DNA from: Flavobacterium psychrophilum
Lineage (GTDB): Bacteria; Bacteroidota; Bacteroidia; Flavobacteriales; Flavobacteriaceae
NCBI GenBank assembly: GCA_945878515.1
Contig: CAMCTL010000107.1
Span: 1 to 12,074 of the forward strand
DNA: 12,074 nt
Direction of reading: 5' to 3'
Part shown: positions 6,461 through 12,074 of the stretch, one piece after another
Numbering within the stretch: position 1 is the stretch's first letter
Layout of the letters: the number at the start of each line of letters is the position of its first letter
Notes under the pieces: model-generated
What the model was told of the DNA's origin: nothing
The model's database searches: none
Seen by the model: only the letters and a program-made list of their open reading frames with translations
Position numbers and translations under genes: made by a program

Positions 6461-8686
6461 ATGAAATATTTATCTACCGTGCTTTTATGTTTACTATTTG
6501 CAAAATTTGCTTCGGCTCAGGAGGTAAAAAAAGACACCATAAATAAATTATCGACTGTTGTTATTGTTGTTAAACAGCAAAGTCCTGAACGAATGCCAGA
6601 AATCAAAGACAACATACTATTTTCGGGCAAGAAAAACGAAGTTTTGAAACTTTCTAATCTAAATGCCAATTTAACCAACAATAATGCTCGAGAGGTTTTT
6701 GCGAGAATTCCAGGTGTAACGGTTTGGGAAAACGAAGGTTCAGGCTTACAAATCAATGTGGGAGTTCGAGGTTTAAGCCCAAACAGAAGCTGGGAATTGA
6801 ACACACGTCAAAACGGTATAGACATTTCTGCAGATGTTTTTGGTTATCCCGAAGCCTATTACAATCCTCCTTTAGAAGCAGTTGAAACCATCCAAATGGT
6901 TCGTGGCGGTGCTTCTTTGCAATTTGGTCCTCAGTTTGGAGGAATGTTGAACTATGTTTTAAAAAGAGAAACAGAAAAATCATTTTCTTTCGAAACGCAA
7001 AATACCGTTGGAAGTTTTGGACTAGTGAGTACTTTTAACGCCATCGGTGGAAAACATAAAAAATTCTTTTACTATGTTTACAATCATTCCAGAAGTTCGG
7101 ATGGATGGCGAGAAAACAACCGATTTACAGCTAGAAACACGCACGCTTTTTTAGAATATCGTTTTACTGACAAAACCAAAATATCGGCTGAATACACCAA
7201 TTCTGACTATGTAATGCAACAACCGGGCGGCTTAACCGATGATCAATTCAAATCGAACGCTAGACAATCTTTCAGAGAGCGCAATTGGTTTGGTGTGCCG
7301 TGGAATATTTTTTCTTTGAATTTTGACAGTAAAATAAATACAAATTTTGATGTGTCCGTAAAAGCCTTTGGACTTGTTGGGGAAAGAAACAGCGTTGGTT
7401 TTACAAGCGCAGCAACAGTTCCTGATGCTATAAACCCGCTAACAGATCAATATTCGAAACGTCAAGTTGATAGCGATATCTATAAAAATCTTGGAATTGA
7501 AAACAGAAATCTTTATCGATACAATTTAGGTAAAATTAAAAATAATCTTGCTTTTGGCGTTCGTTTGTATCAAGCCCATACAGAGCGATTTCAAAAAGGC
7601 TTTGGTACAACTGGAAACGATTTTGATATGACTATCGAAAACAAATATCCAACAGCTTTGACATTTACAACCAAAAATGTAGCATTGTTTGCCGAAAATC
7701 AATTTAAAATAAACGATCAATTTAGTGTTACACCAGGTGTTCGTTTTGAGCATATTTTCTCTACATCAAACGGTAGAATTGCCATTAAAGAAGGAAATGA
7801 TGTCACTTTTGCTGAAAAACAAATCACTAGAAACCAACCACTTTTTGGTGTTGGATTTGAATATAAATTGCAAAAAACAAACTTTTATGCCAATATATCA
7901 CAAGCCTATCGCCCTGTTTTATTTAGCGATTTAACACCTCCAGCCGTTACAGATGTAATTGATCCCAACTTAAAAGATTCAAAAGGCTATAATGCGGATT
8001 TAGGCTATCGTGGTGTTTACAAAGGTTTTTTAAACTTTGATGTGGGTCTTTTTTACCTCAGTTATCAGGATCGTGTGGGTGGAATTAATCAATTTGTGGA
8101 CAATGATCCAACCAAAGGAACTTATTTGTATCGAACCAATCTAGGAGAAACACGCAATAAGGGAATCGAAAGTTTTGTTGATTTGAACGTTACAAAAATG
8201 TTCGGTGTTCACAAACCTTATGGGAATTTAGATATTTTTGCTTCGATGTCGTTTATTGATAGTCGATATGTAGATTTCAAGCGAACTACTCAAACTGGAA
8301 CAGCTCCAGATATTAAAATTACAGAAACCAATCTTGCAGGAAACCAAGTGGAAAATGCACCACGTTACATTCATAATTTTGGAATGTCGTGGGGAAATAA
8401 TAATTTCTCGGCAACTGTACAGTACAAAATGTCTGGCGACATATTTACTGATGCAACCAATACAGTCGCTCCGTCGGCTAATGGTCAGACAGGTCGTTTG
8501 GATGGATACGAAATTTTAGATTTCTCGTCTGAATATAAATTTTATAAAAAATTCAATATTAGAACGGGAGTAAACAACATCTTAGATAAAAGTTATGCCA
8601 CTCGTCGCGCTGGTGGCTATCCTGGTCCAGGAATATTACCTGGCGAAGGCCGAAGTTTTTACATTTCGGTTGGTTATAAATTGTAA
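6461..8686 (+). CDS. TonB-dependent outer-membrane receptor, FecA-like (ferric chelate uptake)
   Basis: 741 residues, a normal length for the family. A signal peptide MKYLSTVLLCLLFAKFASA is followed by Q20, a possible TonB box near LSTVVIVV (30-37), a plug domain at about 60-170 with IPGVTVWENEGSG, VRGLSPNRSWELNTRQNG, DVFGYPEAYYNPP and VRGGASLQFGPQFGGMLNYV, and a beta-barrel ending SFYISVGYKL. The plug sequence resembles FecA-type Fe(3+)-dicitrate receptors. It lacks the N-terminal carboxypeptidase-like domain of SusC-type receptors, which argues against polysaccharide uptake. It would carry a ferric chelate into the periplasm using TonB energy. Citrate as substrate is inference from similarity; another siderophore is possible. 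It has its own promoter with candidate operator sites, lies next to feoAB, and ends at a strong terminator. Confidence 0.93.
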   Translation: MKYLSTVLLCLLFAKFASAQEVKKDTINKLSTVVIVVKQQSPERMPEIKDNILFSGKKNEVLKLSNLNANLTNNNAREVFARIPGVTVWENEGSGLQINVGVRGLSPNRSWELNTRQNGIDISADVFGYPEAYYNPPLEAVETIQMVRGGASLQFGPQFGGMLNYVLKRETEKSFSFETQNTVGSFGLVSTFNAIGGKHKKFFYYVYNHSRSSDGWRENNRFTARNTHAFLEYRFTDKTKISAEYTNSDYVMQQPGGLTDDQFKSNARQSFRERNWFGVPWNIFSLNFDSKINTNFDVSVKAFGLVGERNSVGFTSAATVPDAINPLTDQYSKRQVDSDIYKNLGIENRNLYRYNLGKIKNNLAFGVRLYQAHTERFQKGFGTTGNDFDMTIENKYPTALTFTTKNVALFAENQFKINDQFSVTPGVRFEHIFSTSNGRIAIKEGNDVTFAEKQITRNQPLFGVGFEYKLQKTNFYANISQAYRPVLFSDLTPPAVTDVIDPNLKDSKGYNADLGYRGVYKGFLNFDVGLFYLSYQDRVGGINQFVDNDPTKGTYLYRTNLGETRNKGIESFVDLNVTKMFGVHKPYGNLDIFASMSFIDSRYVDFKRTTQTGTAPDIKITETNLAGNQVENAPRYIHNFGMSWGNNNFSATVQYKMSGDIFTDATNTVAPSANGQTGRLDGYEILDFSSEYKFYKKFNIRTGVNNILDKSYATRRAGGYPGPGILPGEGRSFYISVGYKL

Positions 8687-8691
8687 CAAAA

Positions 8692-8723
8692 AAGGTCTTC
8701 AAATCATTGAAGGCCTTTTTTTT
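8692..8723 (+). terminator. Rho-independent terminator after the TonB-dependent receptor
   Basis: AAGGTCTTCA (8692-8701) pairs with TGAAGGCCTT (8708-8717) across a 6-nt loop, with one G-T pair, and the stem runs into eight T's (8716-8723). It begins 6 bp after the receptor stop and closes the iron-uptake unit, separating it from the PAS gene. Confidence 0.88.
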
Positions 8724-8810
8724 ATAAAATAAAGCCACTTTAAAAACCTTCCTGTTGGAATGAAAACATGGCAAATGCTATCAAACAAATGTTAAAATTG
8801 CCAAATAATT

Positions 8811-8860
8811 TACCTTTGCAAAGCGTTTTTCTAATTTCTAATTGTTTTGGTTTACTTTTG
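8811..8860 (+). promoter_or_regulatory. Two candidate -7 elements before the PAS gene
   Basis: TACCTTTG (8811-8818) and TACTTTTG (8853-8860) both match TAnnTTTG; the second is followed by CC. Neither has an exact TTG at the usual -33 spacing. Either would give the PAS gene a leader of roughly 100-150 nt. Because a strong terminator lies upstream at 8692-8723, a new promoter in this gap is expected. Confidence 0.45.
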
Positions 8861-8866
8861 CCAATC

Positions 8867-8890
8867 GCAATTGCATAAATCTACAATTGC
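8867..8890 (+). repeat. Inverted repeat in the PAS gene leader (GCAATTG / CAATTGC)
   Basis: GCAATTG (8867-8873) and CAATTGC (8884-8890) form 7-bp arms around a 10-nt centre; the first arm with the next base is itself a perfect 8-bp palindrome (GCAATTGC). It starts 6 bp after the second -7 element, so it could be an operator near the transcription start or a leader hairpin. Confidence 0.4.
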
Positions 8891-8931
8891 TATAAACCAA
8901 AAGAGTAAGGAATAATACTAACCAATAAAAG

Positions 8932-8951
8932 AGCGATACAATGACATCGCT
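8932..8951 (+). repeat. Small hairpin AGCGAT / ATCGCT just upstream of the PAS gene
   Basis: AGCGAT (8932-8937) and ATCGCT (8946-8951) can pair across 8 nt, ending 21 bp before the PAS start codon. It is richer in G and C than its surroundings. It encloses an out-of-frame ATG at 8941 that would give only a 25-codon frame. A role in translation control is possible but unproven. Confidence 0.35.
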
Positions 8952-8972
8952 TAAAAATAAAAATTTTCGAAT

Positions 8973-9458
8973 ATGGAACATTATGATAATGCTTGTGCCA
9001 AATATTACAATAGTTTAAATATAAAATGCCTGCCGTTGAACACTTGGGAATTTCGTCAAGAACATTTTTCGGATGCAATTATATATAAAAATTTGCTAAC
9101 TAAATGGGATACAAAACAAGATTATCTAAAACAAGCCCATAAAGAAAATAGAGAACTCATCATTACAGATAAAAATTTTAGAATAGTATTTGTTTCTGAT
9201 ACTATTTCTAAAATAAGTGGCTATCGCAAAGAAGAAATAATAGGAAAATCTCCAAAAATGTTTCAAGGTGCAGGAACATCCAAAGAAACGCAACGTAATA
9301 TAAAAACCGCATTAACGCTCTTGAAACCCTTTAAAGAAACCATTTTAAATTATAAGAAAAACGGTGAGCCTTATTGGTGTGAAATAGAAGGCCATCCAAT
9401 GTTTGATAAAAACGGAGCGTTTGTAAACTATATCGCTTTAGAAAGAATTGCATCCTAA
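8973..9458 (+). CDS. Stand-alone PAS-domain protein (LOV-like, no photoactive Cys)
   Basis: 161 residues: an N-terminal segment of about 60 (MEHYDNACAKYYNSL) followed by one PAS domain at about 60-158, and no output domain. The PAS part reads IITDKNFRIVFVSDTISKIS, GYRKEEIIGKSPKMFQG, then PFKETILNYKKNGEPYWCEI and a closing VNYIALER. The layout follows LOV-type PAS domains, in which GxNCRFLQ carries the flavin-reactive Cys; here the aligned residues are GKSPKMFQ, with Pro at that place, so LOV photochemistry is not expected. It may bind another ligand or act as an interaction module. I recall similar short PAS proteins in Flavobacteriia, with no role known to me. The ATG at 8973 opens the long frame. 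A FeoB-associated small protein follows 13 bp after the stop, so the two are probably co-transcribed. Confidence 0.85.
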   Translation: MEHYDNACAKYYNSLNIKCLPLNTWEFRQEHFSDAIIYKNLLTKWDTKQDYLKQAHKENRELIITDKNFRIVFVSDTISKISGYRKEEIIGKSPKMFQGAGTSKETQRNIKTALTLLKPFKETILNYKKNGEPYWCEIEGHPMFDKNGAFVNYIALERIAS

Positions 9459-9471
9459 ACTAGATTGAAAT

Positions 9472-9597
9472 ATGAACTTTCAAAATATTCTTGTTTACAT
9501 AGTTGTCGGATTTGCTGCAGGATTTCTAGTTAGAAAGTTTTTTTGGAAATCCAAATCAAAAAGTAAATGTGGAAATAAGGATTGCGGATGCCATTAA
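9472..9597 (+). CDS. FeoB-associated Cys-rich membrane protein (41 residues)
   Basis: Short gene: MNFQNILVYIVVGFAAGFLV forms a transmembrane helix (about 5-20), then a basic stretch RKFFWKSKSKSK, and a Cys-rich tail CGNKDCGCH with C33, C38, C40 and terminal H41. Size, single helix and Cys-rich C-terminus match the FeoB-associated Cys-rich membrane protein family, whose members usually lie near feoB; a part in Fe(II) handling at the membrane is proposed for the family, not proven. Here feoB is 3 kb upstream with the receptor and PAS genes between. It follows the PAS gene by 13 bp. Its TAA (9595-9597) overlaps the stop of the convergent dtxR-type gene (9594-9596). Confidence 0.85.
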   Translation: MNFQNILVYIVVGFAAGFLVRKFFWKSKSKSKCGNKDCGCH

Positions 9598-10247
9598 TTT
9601 GTCTTTACAAAAAGATTATTGGCAATCTTATTAGAAACTGTCATTTCCTTAGTATTAACCCTTATTTTGATTGACAAATCAAAACTTTCTTTAAATAAAA
9701 TTTCGATTTTTGAACCTAAAGCAATTTCTTGTTTGTCTAAATATTTCAAGAATTCTGCCGAAGAATCTTTTACACCCACACAAATTCCTATTTGATTTTC
9801 TGCCAATTCCGAAAGCAACTGCTTTTCGATGTTTACAATTTGTCCGTTAGCATTCGGAATAGGGTCTCCGTGAGGATCTTCGGTGGGATTGCCTAGAAAA
9901 TCATCCAATTTATTGATGAGTTGCTCGGATTTGATATGTTCCAATTGCTCGGCAATATCGTGAACCTCATCCCAAGCAAAATTTAATTTATCAACTAAAA
10001 AAACTTCCCACAAACGGTGTTTTCTCACAATCATTTTGGCAGAAAGTCGCCCTTTATCGGTCAAAGAAACACCTTGATATTTTTTGTAATTCACCAAATC
10101 TTTTTCGGCTAATTTCCGCAACATATCAGTTACTGAGGAAGCTTTAGTTTCCATGGTTTCGGCAATGGCATTAGTGCTTATTTCAGCATCCAACGAAACT
10201 GTTAGATGATAAATCGCTTTTAAATAATTTTCTTCTGAAAAAGTCAT
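9594..10247 (-). CDS. DtxR/MntR-family metal-dependent transcriptional regulator
   Basis: 217 residues. An N-terminal winged helix-turn-helix has the recognition helix near KASSVTDMLRKLAEK (35-49) and wing YQGVSLTDKG; then the metal-binding and dimer domain, DPHGDPIP (conserved in the long members), and a C-terminal SH3/FeoA-like domain from about 150. Likely metal ligands by alignment from memory: H77, E81, H96, E100, E103, H104. Glu at E100, where DtxR has Cys102, is MntR-like; N7 (ENYLK) stands where DtxR has Met10 and MntR Asp8. The metal, Mn or Fe, cannot be decided. The family represses uptake genes when metal is plentiful. It lies 66 bp downstream of the Nramp gene on the same strand with no promoter match between, suggesting an operon. 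A pair of AATCTAAAA words lies just before its start. Confidence 0.93.
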   Translation of the reverse strand: MTFSEENYLKAIYHLTVSLDAEISTNAIAETMETKASSVTDMLRKLAEKDLVNYKKYQGVSLTDKGRLSAKMIVRKHRLWEVFLVDKLNFAWDEVHDIAEQLEHIKSEQLINKLDDFLGNPTEDPHGDPIPNANGQIVNIEKQLLSELAENQIGICVGVKDSSAEFLKYLDKQEIALGSKIEILFKESFDLSIKIRVNTKEMTVSNKIANNLFVKTN

Positions 10248-10256
10248 TTGATTGAT

Positions 10257-10281
10257 GATTTTAGATTAACGATTTTAGATT
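10257..10281 (-). repeat. Direct repeat of AATCTAAAATC between the Nramp gene and the dtxR-type gene
   Basis: Read on the minus strand, AATCTAAAATC occurs at 10281-10271 and 10267-10257 (14-bp period), ending 9 bp before the regulator's start codon. It resembles the AATCTAAAT pair at feoA. It could be an autoregulatory site, or only one of the TTTTAGATT-type low-complexity spacers that I recall from Flavobacterium intergenic DNA. Confidence 0.45.
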
Positions 10282-10313
10282 GCAGATTTTTAAAACCCCA
10301 TCATTCTAAAATA

Positions 10314-12074
10314 TTAATAATTAATACTTTTATCTTTTACAATAAACAAAGGTATCGAAATCTTGTGTCTTAATTTATCTACGGTTGTGCCAAAAAGTAA
10401 ATCTTTAAACCCAGTATGACCGTGGGTTCCCATTACCAAAACATCAAATTTTCCCATATTGATAATTTCAGGGATTACCTTGTTAGGTTTGCCAAAACCT
10501 AGTTTAGTTTTTACTTTAAAGCCTTTTTGAGAAAGTAATTCCTTGTATTCCGCCAATAATTTGGCGTCAATCAAGGTTTCTTGATCTTCAATGTTTTGTC
10601 CGTAAACCATTGCTCCTACAGTTTCTACCACGTGAATCAAAGTGTACTTAGCTTCTTTTCCGCCCAATTCAAAAGCACTATTAATGGCAACAGTATCGGC
10701 AGAAGAGAAATCTACCGTTATGGCAATTCGTTTGGTATTATAAGTTCCAATTTCAGAAAATTGAAGTTCTAAATTATGCGGAGAATGATTTTGAAATTCC
10801 TGCTTTGTTTTAGTAATAAACGGTTTGAAAATAATAAACAATAACAAAATCAAGAAACCAAAAGCTAATGGAACGACCGTAAACCAAAGAATCATTGGGT
10901 TTTCAGAAGTTTCGAGCCAACCTTGAATTTCGTTGAAAACTAATTTTGCATTCAAAGAAACAATAATCAGTGCCACTATCCAAGAAGCAATTTGGGTAAT
11001 TTTTGAGATATGAAACCCTTTCATTTTCGATTTATCACTCACAAAATGTATCAACGGAATGATAGCAAAACCCAATTGCAAACTCAAAATTACCTGACTC
11101 AAAATCAGTAGTTTTCCAGTAACGCTTTCGCCAAAAATAGAAATAACAATTACAGCCGGAACAATAGCAATTAATCTGGTAATAATCCGACGAACCCAAG
11201 GTTGCATTCTAAAGTTAAGATACCCTTCCATTATGATTTGACCTGCAAGAGTTCCTGTAATGGTGGAACTTTGTCCTGCTGCAATTAGTGCAACTGCAAA
11301 CAAAACAGGAGCCCATTCGGTGCCAAGCATCGGTTCTAATAGTCGGTGTGCATCTTGAATTTCGGCAACTTCAAACAATCCGTTTTTATAAAAAGTGGCT
11401 GCAGCCAAAATTAAAATCGCTGCATTGACAAAGAAAGCCAAGTTCAAAGCTATTGTAGAATCTATAAAATTATATTTCAACGCTTGCTTAATTCCTGTAA
11501 CGCTTCGATCGAATTTTCGGGTTTGCACCAAAGAAGAATGCAAGTATAAATTGTGTGGCATTACAGTAGCACCAATAATCCCAATAGCGATATAAAGTGC
11601 CTCTTCGGTTGGAATACTTGGAATTAAACCAGAGAGAACACTTCCCATTTCGGGTTGCGCAAAAACCATTTCAAAGACAAACGAAAAACCAATTATTGCC
11701 ACTAAGGCAATGATAAAAGCTTCCATTTTTCGAATCCCTTTATTGATTAGAAACAACAATAAAAAAGTATCTAAAACAGTGATTAAAACCCCTTCTAAAA
11801 GTGGAATCCCAAACAATAAATTCAGACCAATTGCCATTCCCAAAACTTCGGCAAGATCACAAGCAGCAATGGCGATTTCGGCAAGAAAATATAGAATATA
11901 ATTAATTGGCTTAGAATAGGTTTCTCTTGAAGCTTGTGCTAAATCTCTTTGGGTTACAATTCCGAGTCTGGCGCTTAAACTTTGCAAAAGCAACGCCATC
12001 ATATTGCTCATTAACAACACCCATAATAAGGAATATCCAAATTGACTGCCTCCAGCCAAATCAGTTGCCCAATT
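10314..12074 (-). CDS. mntH: Nramp-family Mn(II)/Fe(II) transporter with fused C-terminal Usp domain (N-terminus off the right edge)
   Basis: 586 residues are visible and the frame is open to the edge; the first visible residues, NWATDLAGGS, begin at the Asn of the conserved DPGN metal-binding motif, so only the first few dozen residues are missing. Nramp hallmarks follow: ARLGIVTQRDLAQ, the second metal motif MPHN (visible residues 172-175), and AAGQSSTITGTLAGQ. After the last membrane helix (about 395-415) and a short linker, a universal stress protein domain runs from about 445 to the end (IAITVDFS, LIHVVE, VMGTHGHTGFKDLLFGT, IPLFIV), including the G-2x-G-9x-G(T) nucleotide-binding motif. 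The transporter brings divalent metal into the cell by proton coupling; the Usp domain may regulate it by ATP or AMP (inference). The dtxR-type gene follows 66 bp downstream. The start codon and promoter are outside the window. Confidence 0.95.
   Translation of the reverse strand, partial: NWATDLAGGSQFGYSLLWVLLMSNMMALLLQSLSARLGIVTQRDLAQASRETYSKPINYILYFLAEIAIAACDLAEVLGMAIGLNLLFGIPLLEGVLITVLDTFLLLFLINKGIRKMEAFIIALVAIIGFSFVFEMVFAQPEMGSVLSGLIPSIPTEEALYIAIGIIGATVMPHNLYLHSSLVQTRKFDRSVTGIKQALKYNFIDSTIALNLAFFVNAAILILAAATFYKNGLFEVAEIQDAHRLLEPMLGTEWAPVLFAVALIAAGQSSTITGTLAGQIIMEGYLNFRMQPWVRRIITRLIAIVPAVIVISIFGESVTGKLLILSQVILSLQLGFAIIPLIHFVSDKSKMKGFHISKITQIASWIVALIIVSLNAKLVFNEIQGWLETSENPMILWFTVVPLAFGFLILLLFIIFKPFITKTKQEFQNHSPHNLELQFSEIGTYNTKRIAITVDFSSADTVAINSAFELGGKEAKYTLIHVVETVGAMVYGQNIEDQETLIDAKLLAEYKELLSQKGFKVKTKLGFGKPNKVIPEIINMGKFDVLVMGTHGHTGFKDLLFGTTVDKLRHKISIPLFIVKDKSINY

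Noticed and set aside
8941-9018. 25-codon frame from the ATG at 8941 overlapping the PAS gene start
   Set aside because: Different frame from the PAS gene, short, and without recognisable features.
12057-12059. TTG at 12059 as the start of the Nramp protein
   Set aside because: The frame continues upstream to the window edge with NWATD, part of the conserved DPGNWATD region, so the true start is outside.

Overview
This is AT-rich DNA from a member of the Bacteroidota, most likely Flavobacterium or a close relative in the Flavobacteriaceae. The evidence is SprB-type repeats in a secreted protein, several promoters of the Bacteroidota form TTG / TAnnTTTG, and proteins with a flavobacterial character (Sco1, FeoA/FeoB, a FecA-like receptor, an Nramp-Usp fusion).

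Layout. (i) 1-2046, minus strand: the first 682 codons of a large secreted adhesin-like protein that runs off the left edge. It has a signal peptide, an Ig-like region, three SprB-type repeats, then a tandem array of 28-residue Cys/Trp repeats (84 bp at DNA level). (ii) 2047-3264: about 1.2 kb of very AT-rich DNA with no gene I can support. (iii) 3289-3963, plus: a Sco1/SenC-type copper or thiol protein behind a TAnnTTTG motif. (iv) 4035-6379, plus: feoA (TTG start) and feoB, a ferrous-iron uptake pair with a well-formed promoter. (v) 6461-8686, plus: a FecA-like TonB-dependent receptor with its own promoter, closed by a clear rho-independent terminator. (vi) 8973-9597, plus: a stand-alone PAS protein followed 13 bp later by a 41-residue Cys-rich membrane protein of the FeoB-associated type. 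(vii) 9594-10247 and 10314-12074, minus: a DtxR/MntR-family metalloregulator and, upstream of it, an Nramp metal transporter fused to a C-terminal Usp domain; the transporter lacks only its extreme N-terminus, which lies beyond the right edge.

From 4.0 kb to the right end the window reads as a metal-homeostasis island. The receptor would bring a ferric chelate across the outer membrane, FeoAB would import Fe(II) across the inner membrane, Nramp would import Mn(II)/Fe(II), and the DtxR-type protein would sense the metal. TCTAAAT-like elements stand as paired copies at the feoA promoter and the receptor promoter, and a related pair lies just upstream of the dtxR-type gene. This suggests a shared operator, though the background is AT-rich and I could not test it.

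Nothing here is clearly a wholly new system. The most interesting leads are the shared candidate metal box, the PAS protein (LOV-like but without the photoactive Cys) paired with the FeoB-associated peptide, the alternating 84/168-bp repeat array of the adhesin, and the large gene-free gap.
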